Position numbers and translations under genes: made by a program. The notes beneath the pieces were generated by a model. The model made no database searches. It was not told where the DNA came from and saw nothing but the letters and a program-made list of their open reading frames with translations. Shown in pieces: positions 9,424-17,887 of a DNA stretch of 64,000 bases. Source of the stretch: JADJOM01 sp963817435 (lineage in GTDB: Bacteria; Gemmatimonadota; Gemmatimonadetes; Gemmatimonadales; GWC2-71-9); assembly GCA_963817435.1 (NCBI GenBank), contig CAWFNY010000004.1:62001-126000 (forward strand). Direction: 5' to 3'. The first letter of the stretch is position 1. Every line of letters begins with the position of its first letter.

Positions 9424-9456
9424 GTAAGTTGGTTTCGTCCACATCGGAGGCGCATC

Positions 9457-9912
9457 ATGATCCGGCTCATCAAGCGGTATGGCGGCGGCAGCCGAAAGCT
9501 CTACGACACGGAAGAGAGCCGCTATGTCTCGCTCGACGAGATCGCGGTATGGATCCGGGACGGTCAGGAGTTGCAGGTGGTGGACAGCGCGACCGGGGAG
9601 GATGTGACCGGTCAGACTCTGGCGCAAATCATCTATGAAGATCACAAGCGCGGCTATTCATTCCTGCCGAGTGAATTCCTTCACGACCTGATTCGGCGTG
9701 GAGGGCGCGTGATCGCCGATGGTGTCGAACAGCTTCAGACCGGCGTGGATCGCATCGTGAAGGCTTCCGTCGACAAGATCAGCCCGGTGGGCGGCATGCA
9801 GGATGAACTGGACCTGTTGCGTGAGCGGCTGGCGGAGCTGGAGCAATCGCTGGTGCAGCTTGAGGAGGCGCCGAAGGCCCGGAAGCCGAGACGCAAGAAA
9901 GTCAGGACTTAG
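9457..9912 (+). CDS. phaR: polyhydroxyalkanoate synthesis regulator (PhaR/PhbF type)
   Basis: 151 residues from the ATG at 9457 (GGAGG seven bases upstream); a longer frame to 9283 runs through the terminator and operator and is not credible. The N-terminal DNA-binding domain IKRYGGGSRKLYDTEESR, then VSLDEIAVWIRDGQELQVVD and TGEDVTGQTLAQIIYE, is the PHA accumulation regulator domain. In known systems PhaR senses PHA polymer or oligomers and represses phasin and its own gene. The C-terminus (about residues 110-150) is a coiled coil ending in a basic tail RKPRRKKVRT. A phasin follows 78 bases downstream, which supports the call. No PHA synthase is in the window. Confidence 0.9.
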   Translation: MIRLIKRYGGGSRKLYDTEESRYVSLDEIAVWIRDGQELQVVDSATGEDVTGQTLAQIIYEDHKRGYSFLPSEFLHDLIRRGGRVIADGVEQLQTGVDRIVKASVDKISPVGGMQDELDLLRERLAELEQSLVQLEEAPKARKPRRKKVRT

Positions 9913-9990
9913 GAATTCGCCCCACGTTTGTTGCACGTGTCACTCATAGCAGCGTCCGGCCCCCGATGGCCGGCAACCCCGGAGGAAACC

Positions 9991-10410
9991 ATGGCGGCCA
10001 AGAAGAATTCCAAGAAGACCCAGGCGCTCCCGATGCTGAAGGAGTCGGCCCACGAGATCTGGCTGGCTGGTCTGGGCGCGTTCGCGCTCGCCGGCGAAGA
10101 GGGCGGCAAGCTCTTCGGTCAGCTCGTGAAGAAGGGTGAAGGCATGGAGAAGATGAACAAGGCGCGGATCAGCAACCTCGTGAGCCGTGCGGGTGATCTG
10201 CAGGGTGATGCGAAGCATGCCGTCGCCCGGCTCACCACGCCGATCGAGGCGGGTATGACCAATGCGATGCATCGCCTCGGCGTCCCGACCCGCAAGGAGA
10301 TCGCGACCCTGACCAAGCGGGTCGAGGAACTGACCCGGGTGGTTGCCAAGAAGACCAATGGGCGGAAGGCGACCCGTCGTGTTCCGAAGGTTGCTCACGC
10401 CCGCGCCTGA
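9991..10410 (+). CDS. phasin-family PHA granule-associated protein
   Basis: 139 residues from the ATG at 9991, preceded by GGAGGAAACC. The sequence is Lys-rich and Ala-rich, with the central amphipathic stretch ESAHEIWLAGLGAFALAGEE and a helix-rich middle (GMEKMNKARISNLVSRAG), then a basic tail KKTNGRKATRRVPK. This fits the PhaF/PhaI granule-associated protein family, whose members coat PHA granules and, when they have basic tails, tether them to the nucleoid. It follows phaR, its expected regulator. The short Lys/Arg tail here is reminiscent of PhaF but far shorter. Confidence 0.85.
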   Translation: MAAKKNSKKTQALPMLKESAHEIWLAGLGAFALAGEEGGKLFGQLVKKGEGMEKMNKARISNLVSRAGDLQGDAKHAVARLTTPIEAGMTNAMHRLGVPTRKEIATLTKRVEELTRVVAKKTNGRKATRRVPKVAHARA

Positions 10411-10421
10411 GTGAGGTCCAT

Positions 10422-11663
10422 ATGACCACCGCGCGCCGAGGGCGGCGGGGTAGCCGGCTGGGGCTTGCCCTGGCCGGCGGGGGTCCGGCGGGTGCCGTCT
10501 ATGAGATTGGCGCCCTCCGGGCCCTCGAGGAAGCGATCGAGGGCCTCGATCTGAACCAATGCGAGGTCTACGTCGGCGTCAGCGCGGGCGCATTCGTTGC
10601 CGCCTCGATGGCCAATGGGCAGACTTCCGAGCAGCTGGTTCGCGGTCTCGTGACCGATGAGCCGGGCGAACACCCCTTTGATCCAACCAGTTTCTTCAAG
10701 CCGGCCTACGGGGAGTGGATCCGCCGCGGGATGCAGCTCCCGGGGCTCATCGCCCATGCGGTGTGGCAAGTCTCCAACGCGCCACACGAAGAAACGCTGA
10801 TGAAGTCGCTGGTCCGTGTCTCCCGGGCCCTTCCGCTCGGTCTGTTTGACAACGAACCGATCCGGCGGCACCTCGAACGGACCTTCGCGATCCGGGGTCG
10901 CACCAACGACTTCCGGAAGCTCAAACGGAAGCTCCGCGTGGTCTCGGCGGACCTGGAGGCGGGCACCCCGATCGTCTTCGGGTCCGAGGGATGGGACCAT
11001 GTCCCGATCTCCCGTGCCGTTCAGGCGAGCACCGCGGTGCCCGGGCTCTATCCACCGGTCGAGATCGATGACCGCCTGTGCGTGGATGGCGTGCTGCTCA
11101 AGACGCTGCACGCTTCGGTGGCCCTCGAGGCCGGGGCAGACCTCCTGCTTTGCGTGAATCCTCTGGTGCCGGTGAATCTGTCGGCTGGAGAGATCCGGGG
11201 TGAACTTCCGCGTGGCGCCCTGATGCGGCGCGGAATCCCGGCGATCCTCTCTCAGACCTTCCGCACCATGATCCACTCGCGGATGGTGGTTGGGATGGCT
11301 GGCTATCGCAATCGGTATCCCGGTGCGGATGTGGTGCTATTCGAGCCGGAGCGCAGCGAGTACGGTCTCTTCTTCAGCAATATCTTCAGCTTCGCCTCTC
11401 GCAGGGAAATCTGTCAGATCGGCTATTCCGCCACCCGCCGGGACCTGTGGCGCCGGCGCGCGGAGCTGGAGCCGATGCTCAAGCGGCATGGCTTCCGGCT
11501 GAAGACCGAACTGCTCGAAAATCCGGAGCAGGATATCTGGAAGGCAGTCGGGATTACCAGGAAGGGATACTCCGCGCCGGTGACAGACCGGCTTTCGACG
11601 GTGCTCGAACGTCTGGAGGCCCGGAGCCGTCCCCGCCGTCGTCCTGCACGACGCACCGCGTAG
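10422..11663 (+). CDS. patatin-like phospholipase/acyl hydrolase
   Basis: 413 residues. The patatin oxyanion loop appears as LALAGGGPAGAVYEIGAL near the N-terminus and the nucleophile elbow as GVSAG (GxSxG). The catalytic Asp segment is LCVDGVLLK, where DGV replaces the common DGG or DGA. A long basic C-terminus (RSRPRRRPARRTA) resembles the tail of the adjacent phasin. The gene starts 11 bases after the phasin stop, so it is probably in the same operon. Patatins can hydrolyse storage lipids or, in some bacteria, PHA; the substrate here is inferred only from context. The gene ends in a hairpin shared with the convergent neighbour. Confidence 0.85.
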   Translation: MTTARRGRRGSRLGLALAGGGPAGAVYEIGALRALEEAIEGLDLNQCEVYVGVSAGAFVAASMANGQTSEQLVRGLVTDEPGEHPFDPTSFFKPAYGEWIRRGMQLPGLIAHAVWQVSNAPHEETLMKSLVRVSRALPLGLFDNEPIRRHLERTFAIRGRTNDFRKLKRKLRVVSADLEAGTPIVFGSEGWDHVPISRAVQASTAVPGLYPPVEIDDRLCVDGVLLKTLHASVALEAGADLLLCVNPLVPVNLSAGEIRGELPRGALMRRGIPAILSQTFRTMIHSRMVVGMAGYRNRYPGADVVLFEPERSEYGLFFSNIFSFASRREICQIGYSATRRDLWRRRAELEPMLKRHGFRLKTELLENPEQDIWKAVGITRKGYSAPVTDRLSTVLERLEARSRPRRRPARRTA

Positions 11664-11686
11664 ACGCGCCCGCCGGGCGCGTCTAC
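11660..11686. terminator. bidirectional hairpin holding both convergent stop codons
   Basis: A perfect 12-bp stem (GTAGACGCGCCC / GGGCGCGTCTAC) with a 3-base loop. The left arm carries the TAG stop of the patatin gene and the right arm carries, on the other strand, the TAG stop of the wax-ester synthase gene. The hairpin is symmetric, so it can serve both transcripts. Confidence 0.7.
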
Positions 11687-12972
11687 AGCGTGCGGAGGGC
11701 CTCGAGTTCTTCCTCGAACGCGCGCATGAGTACGCGGGCATCCGGCACCAGGACGGTATCCGCCAGGATGCCCACCTGGACGTGCCCCGCGAAACTCAGG
11801 ATTGAAATTCCCACGCCGATATCGGCGCGCTGCGGTACCCAGAACATCAGGCCCCGCACCCGTCGTCCCGCCAGGATCAGCTCCCGCTGCGGCCCGGGCA
11901 CGTTGGTCACCACGGCCGTGCACTTGTTGGCGAGGAAGTCGATGAGTCCGCGACTGACCCCCTGCGGCAGCAGGGTCAGCATCGCGTGCTGGATGCCGTA
12001 CACCACGATCGGCACCACCGACTGCTTGAGGGCATCCATCTGGACCTTCACCGCCCGGACCCGATCGCCGATATGCTCGATGCCGGCCGGCAACTCGAGT
12101 GGCACCGCCGCGAACCGATTCTCGAGCCGCAGCGGCTCTTCCGCCGACCGGATATTGACCGGCATCGAGATATGCAGTTTGCGGATCGTCTGGCCGGCCT
12201 GGGTGGCGAGGTAGCGGCTGAACGCACCCGATACGACCGCCATCAGCACGTCGTTGACCGTGGCATCCAGTCGCTGACGTGCCTGCTTCACGACGGCCAG
12301 GTCGAAGGGCGCGGTCCAGGCGACCTGCTTCCGGCCGGAAACCTTCGCGCCGTGCAGTGCATGGCGGTCCGGCTGCCAGAGCAGCCGCCTGAGGAGGATT
12401 CCCGGTGCAGCCAGCGGTACGCGGATCGCCCTCAGGAATCCCTTGCCCAATGCGCCAGCCGCGGGGCGGATCCGGTCTTTCGCCGGTACCGTCTCATGCT
12501 CCGAGGTCATCTCTTCCATCAGTGCGAAGATGACCGCGATCAGCGCGATCCCGTCGCCAATGCTGTGGTGAATCCGCGCGAGGATCACGCTCGATTCGGT
12601 CCCGTAACTCTCGATCACCTGGAACTGCCAGGGCGGGCGATCGGCCGGCAGCGGCGTCGAGGCTTCCTCGCCTAGATACCGCTGCAGTTCTTCGATGGTG
12701 GCGAGCTCGTTCTCCCGGGCGGGGATCACGTGCCGCCTGATATCGAATTCGGGGTCTCGCTCCCAGTACGGCGCTCCGCGGACATGGATGACCCGATCGC
12801 GAAAGCGCGCGTACTGCGTCCCGCCACCGGCGTCGATCACCCGGCTCTGGAAGGTCTCACGGAAGGTGGCCAGGTCGATCTGGTCGGTGATGAAGACCCC
12901 GTTGATCACCATCAGATTCGTGGCGGTATCCTGCAGCCACACCGCATCGTGTCCCGAGACTCGTTCGCGCAT
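11683..12972 (-). CDS. wax ester synthase/diacylglycerol acyltransferase (WS/DGAT)
   Basis: 429 residues, the typical length. The catalytic HHxxxDG motif is present as ARIHHSIGDGIALI, with PPWQFQVIE upstream and the C-terminal NVPGPQRELILAGRRVR segment typical of the family's second domain. The enzyme esterifies acyl-CoA with a long-chain alcohol or diacylglycerol to make wax esters or triacylglycerol, usually at the membrane or lipid body. It lies four bases after the UbiB-like gene and so ends the HMG-CoA reductase operon. Together with phasin, PhaR and acyl-CoA synthetase it points to neutral-lipid storage. Confidence 0.9.
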   Translation of the reverse strand: MRERVSGHDAVWLQDTATNLMVINGVFITDQIDLATFRETFQSRVIDAGGGTQYARFRDRVIHVRGAPYWERDPEFDIRRHVIPARENELATIEELQRYLGEEASTPLPADRPPWQFQVIESYGTESSVILARIHHSIGDGIALIAVIFALMEEMTSEHETVPAKDRIRPAAGALGKGFLRAIRVPLAAPGILLRRLLWQPDRHALHGAKVSGRKQVAWTAPFDLAVVKQARQRLDATVNDVLMAVVSGAFSRYLATQAGQTIRKLHISMPVNIRSAEEPLRLENRFAAVPLELPAGIEHIGDRVRAVKVQMDALKQSVVPIVVYGIQHAMLTLLPQGVSRGLIDFLANKCTAVVTNVPGPQRELILAGRRVRGLMFWVPQRADIGVGISILSFAGHVQVGILADTVLVPDARVLMRAFEEELEALRTL

Positions 12973-12976
12973 CGAC

Positions 12977-14656
12977 TCAGCTCCGGCGGATGGCGAGAAA
13001 GAAGGCGATGACGAACAGCCCGCTCCAGACCGGCCATGGGGCGGCGAAGCCCATCGCGATGGCCCCCGCCACGAGACAGGAGCCTGCGATCAGCGTCCCC
13101 CGCAAACCCTTGAGGGGATTCTCCGTTGGCTGATGGGCGACTCGCTCGAGCACCCTGAGTCCGTCGGTGACCAGGAGCGGCATCTTGGCCATGGCGTCGA
13201 CCATGTCCGGCGCGCCCCGCATGCCCTCGGTCAACAGCCGAAGCGGGCTGAACTGCTGGATGAACAGGGCGCGGATATGCTTCTTCGACACCTCGGCGAC
13301 GTCGAAGCCGGGGAGCAGGACATGGCCGACGCCCTCGAAGGTCACCAGTGCCTTGACCATCAGCACCAGTTCGACGGGGAAGTACATCCCATGCTGCGCG
13401 CCGCGGCTCAGCGAGTCGAGGATGAGCTGTCCCAGCGAATATCCCTCGAAGGTCGAGGTGCGCTTCCAGCGGTTGGCGATCTCGGCGACCTCACGCCGGA
13501 AGGCCGCCGGATTGGCATCCGGGCCCGGCTTGGCGATGGCCGAGAGATAGCGCGCGGAATTGTCGGCGTCCCCCATGACCAGCGCGAAGTAGTAGTAGAG
13601 CAGCGCCCGCCGCAGATCCTCGTCGAGGCGCCCCACCATGCCGAGATCGATGAAGCCGATCTGCGGGCCGGGAAGGATCATCAGGTTGCCCGGGTGCAGG
13701 TCGGCGTGGAAGAAGCCGTCGCGGTAGAGCATCCTGATGATCGACTCGGCGCCGCGGTCGGTCAGGTGCCGGCGCTCTTCCTCTGGGAGGGCCTGGGCCT
13801 CCTCGGAATCGGGGCGGATTCCGTCGAAGAACTCCATGGTGAGCACGCTGCGGCCCGAGAGGTCGCGGTAGATCGCGGGGAAGACCACGTCGGGGGTGTC
13901 GGCGAAATTAGCCGCAAAGGTCTCCGCGTTGTCAGCCTCCCGGCGCAGGTCGACCTCGCGCAGGGTGTAATCGGAGAACTCGGTGACCAGCTGCTTGGGC
14001 TGATAGCGGGGGATGATCAGTTCTGCCAGGCTGCCTAGGAGACCGAGGAGCTTCGCGTCGCGCTGCAGCGTCTCCCGGATGCCCGGCTTGACCACCTTGA
14101 TGACGACCGGGTCGCCATCGTTGGTCGTGGCCCGGTGGGTCTGGCCGATCGAGGCGGATCCGAGCGGGATCGGATCGATCTGCAGGAAGAGCTCCGCGAC
14201 CGGGCGGTGCAGGTCCCTCTCGATAATGGAAGTCAGCACCGGCAGTGGCACCACCGGCAGCTGATTGAGAAGCGACCTGAGTTCGGTGGTGATGCTCTTC
14301 GGGAGCAGGTCTTCCCGGAGACTCAGGATCTGTCCCAGCTTGATGTAGGTGGGCCCGAGCCGCTCGAGCCGGCGGCGGAACTGCACCGCGAACGGCTGGG
14401 CGCGCAGCTCGCGATCCACGAAGGGCGCGGAGACCGCCGCCACCAGCCGGATCAGCAGGAACTTGAAGCCGCGGCCGGTGCCCTCCTCCCGTTCGTGCCG
14501 GACGTAGGCGGCCAGGCCCCCGAAGAGCAGACCGAGGAAGTGCCGGTAGGTCGCCGCGAAGCGGGTGAGCAGGCCCGGTGGCCGCGTCACCCGCATGATC
14601 TCGAAGCCGTGGGCGCGGAGCAGGTCCTCGTTCGACGGGTCAGCGATTGCGGCCAT
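12977..14656 (-). CDS. UbiB/ABC1/AarF atypical kinase-like protein
   Basis: 559 residues. The family's KxGQ motif is seen in YIKLGQILSLREDLLP and the nucleotide loop in GSASIGQTHRA, followed by the catalytic-loop region FFHADLHPGNLMI and the metal site FIDLGMVG. Two membrane segments close the C-terminus (GTLIAGSCLVAGAIAMGFA, WPVWSGLFVIAFFLAI). Family members bind ATP and support isoprenoid-quinone lipid metabolism. It overlaps the HMG-CoA reductase gene by 17 bases and is followed four bases later by WS/DGAT, so all three are co-transcribed. A start further in, at MRVTRPPG, is possible. Confidence 0.9.
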   Translation of the reverse strand: MAAIADPSNEDLLRAHGFEIMRVTRPPGLLTRFAATYRHFLGLLFGGLAAYVRHEREEGTGRGFKFLLIRLVAAVSAPFVDRELRAQPFAVQFRRRLERLGPTYIKLGQILSLREDLLPKSITTELRSLLNQLPVVPLPVLTSIIERDLHRPVAELFLQIDPIPLGSASIGQTHRATTNDGDPVVIKVVKPGIRETLQRDAKLLGLLGSLAELIIPRYQPKQLVTEFSDYTLREVDLRREADNAETFAANFADTPDVVFPAIYRDLSGRSVLTMEFFDGIRPDSEEAQALPEEERRHLTDRGAESIIRMLYRDGFFHADLHPGNLMILPGPQIGFIDLGMVGRLDEDLRRALLYYYFALVMGDADNSARYLSAIAKPGPDANPAAFRREVAEIANRWKRTSTFEGYSLGQLILDSLSRGAQHGMYFPVELVLMVKALVTFEGVGHVLLPGFDVAEVSKKHIRALFIQQFSPLRLLTEGMRGAPDMVDAMAKMPLLVTDGLRVLERVAHQPTENPLKGLRGTLIAGSCLVAGAIAMGFAAPWPVWSGLFVIAFFLAIRRS

Positions 14657-16181
14657 ACTCCTCGTGCGACGAGACCCATTCCAGCGATGAGATCGCGGCT
14701 GCCAGCGAAATCTCGCCCGCCAGCACCACGCCGGCCACGATCTCGGCGAACTTGTTCACCTTTCCCTTGCCGACGCAGCCGAGCACCCCAAGGCATTCCC
14801 GCTGAGTGGGGAGATGGGTGCCGCCGCCGTGGGTTGCGACGATGAGTGATGGAATGGTGATCGACAGATACAGATCCTTCTCCGCGGTGAGCTCGGTGTA
14901 GACGATGCCCGCCGAACCTTCCGCGACGTTGGCGACGTCCTGTCCGGTCGCGATGAACATCGCCGTGATCGCATTGGGCGAATGGAGGCCGTTGTTGTTG
15001 GCGCCCGACAGGATTGCCCCGATATTGGCGACCCCCCAATGGTAATGGAGGCTCTCCGGCTCCACCCGCATCACCTCCAGCAGGACATCCCGCTTGATCA
15101 CGCATTCCGCCGTCACCCGCTTGCCGCGGGTGCGCATGAGGTTCACCTGGGAGGCCTTCTTGTCCGTGGCGAGGTTGGACTCCAGGTAGAACCGCCGGAT
15201 GGACTTGTTGTTCTCCAGGATCCAGCTGCTGGCGGCGTAGGTGGCGCGCCCCACCATGTTCTGGCCCGCCGCGTCGCCGGTGAAATAGTTGAAGCGCAGG
15301 AACGCGAACTTGCTCGCCAGATAGGTGTCGATGTACTGCAGCTTGCCGACACGGGTAGTGGCCTCCGCCTCGCGACGGATATCGTCCATGTGGGCGTCCA
15401 CCCAGTCCCGGAAGGCGCGGGCCTCCCGCGCCGTATCGAACACGAAGACCGGCGCCCGCTGCATGTGATCTCCCTGGATGGTGCAGACCGCGCCACCGCA
15501 GAGGTTGAGCACCTTCATGCCCCGGTTGTAGCTCGCGACGAGTGTGCCCTCTGTCGTGGCCAGCGGGATGACATATTCGCCGGTGGCGTACTCGCCATTG
15601 ATCTTGAGCGGACCCGCGAAGCCCAGCGGAACCTGGGCGACGCCGGTGAAGTTCTCGATGTTGCCCCTGGTCTCAAGGGGGTCGAAGGACTGCTTGTCGA
15701 CGTGATCGAGCTTGGTGCCGCTGAACTCCTCCACCCAGCGCTGGCGCTTCGAAACGACCTCCCGGGAGTAGTTGTCCTCCTTGGAGTACGGCACCGCCTT
15801 GGGACGGGCCAGCGGGGCGGCGACGTGGTCCTTCACCTTGACGGTGAGCGCGCCGACGCCCTTGACCTCGATCCCGATCTCGATGTCGACCGTGCCGTCC
15901 GGCAGCGTGCGGCCCGGGACGCGCAGGTGGGCCACTCGGCGGAGCGGGAATTCCTCCGGTCGTTCCGGTGTCACCTCAGTGGCCGGGCGCCAGTGACCGT
16001 CGCCCAGGTCTACCTGCAGGTCCTTCGCCAGGATTTCGAGTTCATTGAGTCGCAGGCGCGCGATCCCGATCAGCGTGACGTCGCTCAGGCGGTTCTTGAG
16101 GCTGAGGCGGCAGCCGTCCGGATCGTTGACGAGCGAGCCGAACGTGTACATCTGGCGCAGGAGCAACTGGGGGATCTTCAT
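14640..16181 (-). CDS. hydroxymethylglutaryl-CoA reductase
   Basis: 513 residues. The enzyme reduces HMG-CoA to mevalonate. Motifs seen: ENFTGVAQVPLGFAGPL, the catalytic Glu in TTEGTLVASYNRG, the Lys in TDKKASQVNLMRTRGKRV, DAAGQNMVGRATYAA, and the C-terminal His in SSHEEYGRNR. The TDKK and C-terminal His pattern is class-I-like. About 150 residues precede the catalytic core, a soluble, probably beta-rich extension (residues 1-130) without membrane segments, unlike eukaryotic class I enzymes. No other mevalonate-pathway gene is in the window. It heads an operon with UbiB-like and WS/DGAT genes, suggesting a link between isoprenoid and neutral-lipid metabolism. Confidence 0.92.
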   Translation of the reverse strand: MKIPQLLLRQMYTFGSLVNDPDGCRLSLKNRLSDVTLIGIARLRLNELEILAKDLQVDLGDGHWRPATEVTPERPEEFPLRRVAHLRVPGRTLPDGTVDIEIGIEVKGVGALTVKVKDHVAAPLARPKAVPYSKEDNYSREVVSKRQRWVEEFSGTKLDHVDKQSFDPLETRGNIENFTGVAQVPLGFAGPLKINGEYATGEYVIPLATTEGTLVASYNRGMKVLNLCGGAVCTIQGDHMQRAPVFVFDTAREARAFRDWVDAHMDDIRREAEATTRVGKLQYIDTYLASKFAFLRFNYFTGDAAGQNMVGRATYAASSWILENNKSIRRFYLESNLATDKKASQVNLMRTRGKRVTAECVIKRDVLLEVMRVEPESLHYHWGVANIGAILSGANNNGLHSPNAITAMFIATGQDVANVAEGSAGIVYTELTAEKDLYLSITIPSLIVATHGGGTHLPTQRECLGVLGCVGKGKVNKFAEIVAGVVLAGEISLAAAISSLEWVSSHEEYGRNR

Positions 16182-16244
16182 GGATTGGTCCGGAAGATGT
16201 GGTCCGAGGCTCTAATGTGTCATACGATGCGACCCACCGCCAAC

Positions 16245-17060
16245 TCAGCCCTCCCAGGGCAGGGTGCCGGTCTCGAGTCCGCGCAGCAGCGCGGCGACTT
16301 CCAAGGGCCGCTCGGTCGGCACGGCGTGGCCCACGCCGGGATAGGAAATCAGCCGTGAGTGGGGCAGCCGGCGGTGCATCGCCAGCGACCACCGGGGCCG
16401 CAGCACCTTGTCGGCCGAGCCGGAGATGATCAGCGTCGGTGTCTGCAGTTCCCCCAGCTGCTCGAGCAGCGAGGGGCGCCGGGCGACCGCCCGCAGCGCC
16501 TGTACCAGCGCCGGGGCGCGCATGGCGCGGACCACGCTTTCCCAGCGGGTGACCTCGCCTGGATTCCGCTTCCGGAAGGCCGGGCTGAAGGCGCTGCGCG
16601 AGGCCTCGTGAGCGAGGAATTTCGGCGCGCCGGCGATTTCGATGATTTTCGCGAGCGCCTTGATCTCCGCGACCCGCACCAGTTCCTCCGCCGCGGCGCT
16701 GGTGCCGATCAGCGCGAGTCCGCGCAGCCGGTCACGGTGCCGCAGCGCGAAATCCGCAGCCGCCATGCCGCCCATGCTGAAGCCCGCGAGGATGAGCTTC
16801 GGGAGGCTGAGTTGCTGCACGATCGCGAACAGGTCGTCGGCGAGGTCGGCGATCGTCCAGGGCGTGGCCGGAACGTCGCTGCGCCCGTGCCCGCGGAGGT
16901 CAGGCACCACCACCCGGTGGTCGCGCGCCAGTTCGTCGCGGAGCTTCGCGAACATGCCGGCATCGCACCACATGCCGTGCGCGAGAAGCACCACCGGCCC
17001 CGTGCCGACGTCGTCGACGCAGAGCCGGAGATCTCCGCGCGTGATCCAGCGCTCGGTCAC
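16245..17060 (-). CDS. alpha/beta hydrolase
   Basis: 271 residues from the GTG at 17060 (VTERWITRGDLRLCVDD), chosen because the frame upstream runs through the neighbouring nucleotidyltransferase gene and this start gives the usual family length. No strong ribosome site is visible. Core features: oxyanion region VVLLAHGMWCDAGMF, PDLRGHGRSD, nucleophile elbow GFSMGG, the acid in IISGSADKVLRP, and catalytic His in YPGVGHAVP. This is the general hydrolase/haloperoxidase-like fold; the substrate is unknown. It lies upstream of HMG-CoA reductase on the same strand with about 60 bases between. Confidence 0.8.
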   Translation of the reverse strand: MTERWITRGDLRLCVDDVGTGPVVLLAHGMWCDAGMFAKLRDELARDHRVVVPDLRGHGRSDVPATPWTIADLADDLFAIVQQLSLPKLILAGFSMGGMAAADFALRHRDRLRGLALIGTSAAAEELVRVAEIKALAKIIEIAGAPKFLAHEASRSAFSPAFRKRNPGEVTRWESVVRAMRAPALVQALRAVARRPSLLEQLGELQTPTLIISGSADKVLRPRWSLAMHRRLPHSRLISYPGVGHAVPTERPLEVAALLRGLETGTLPWEG

Positions 17061-17115
17061 GCGGACGGCGCCGTCGGGGCGCCCACTTCGGGGGCGCCAA
17101 TGAAGCTGAGTCGCA

Positions 17116-17736
17116 TCAGCGGCTGTCCTCAAGGGAATGGAGATCGTCCGGCGTGTCCACGTCGGGATTGGCGCCGGGCACATCAACGGTCGTGATCGCC
17201 TCGGGGCGGTCACGGACGACCGGACCGAGTCCCGTGTCTCCACGTAGCGAGTCCGCCAGCGGCCAGAGCGAACGGTCGAGAAGGACCGGATGTCCCGGCG
17301 CGTCGCGGTGCAGGGCATACCGCGGCCGCACGCTCAGCCCCGTCTCCCGCCATCGCGCGACGAGCGTGCTGATGGTGCTGGTACGGAGCAGCGGCTGGTC
17401 CGCCAGCACGATCAGCGCGGCATCCGCCCGGGGCTCCACCCCGGAGAGTGCGGCCAGACCACGCCTAAGAGAGGTGGCGAGGCCGGCGCCGGCGTCCGGA
17501 TTCTCGACGATCTGGAGTCCTGCCATTTCCAGCGCCCACACGAGCGCAGTTGAGTGTGGCGGCACGACCGCGACTCCTCCCGCGAGCACGCCACCGAAGA
17601 TGGCCTCCGCCACCGTGGTCGCGACGTGGGAGATCAGCGCTCGCCCCTGGAATGGCGCGAGCAGCTTGTCGCCGCCGAAGCGGGAACCGGCCCCTGCGGC
17701 CAGGACGACGGCGTACGGAGCCGGCTGGGTCATCAT
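17116..17736 (-). CDS. MobA/MocA-like nucleotidyltransferase
   Basis: 206 residues. The NTP-binding loop VVLAAGAGSRFGGDKLL and the acidic VLADQPLLR motif are those of molybdenum cofactor guanylyl/cytidylyltransferases of the MocA type, which add CMP or GMP to molybdopterin for xanthine or CO dehydrogenase-like enzymes. The gene normally travels with Mo-hydroxylase subunits. Here only a short remnant resembling the 2Fe-2S subunit is found just upstream, so this may be an orphan left by a deletion, or it may serve Mo enzymes elsewhere. Downstream, about 55 bases away, is the alpha/beta hydrolase. Confidence 0.82.
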   Translation of the reverse strand: MMTQPAPYAVVLAAGAGSRFGGDKLLAPFQGRALISHVATTVAEAIFGGVLAGGVAVVPPHSTALVWALEMAGLQIVENPDAGAGLATSLRRGLAALSGVEPRADAALIVLADQPLLRTSTISTLVARWRETGLSVRPRYALHRDAPGHPVLLDRSLWPLADSLRGDTGLGPVVRDRPEAITTVDVPGANPDVDTPDDLHSLEDSR

Positions 17737-17781
17737 CCCGTGCTCAGCCGCGGTGGACGCTGCCGCGCCTCCGCTGTCCTG

Positions 17782-17887
17782 TCAGGCGCCCGCACGCGCG
17801 TCCGCGGTCTCGACGAGTGCGCGAGGCTCCGCGAGCACGGTACGAGGCTGGCCGTTGGTGTGCAGGGTGACGCGGCGTGGCATGCGT
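17782..17887 (-). pseudogene. remnant N-terminus of a 2Fe-2S Mo-hydroxylase small subunit
   Basis: A 33-codon frame beginning at ATG 17887 encodes VTLHTNGQPRTVLAEPRAL near its start, closely like the opening beta-strands of CoxS/XdhC-type (2Fe-2S) subunits (consensus vTLtVNGqpr.v.vePr.lLvd), and stops at 17782-17784 before any of the eight cluster cysteines. It sits directly upstream of the MocA-like gene, which normally belongs to such operons. The simplest reading is a deletion that removed the rest of the Mo-hydroxylase. The call rests on a short similarity judged by eye and could be chance. Confidence 0.5.

Noticed and set aside
9457..11663. Complete PHA biosynthesis cluster
   Set aside because: Regulator and phasin are present, but no synthase (phaC), ketothiolase or reductase is in the window.
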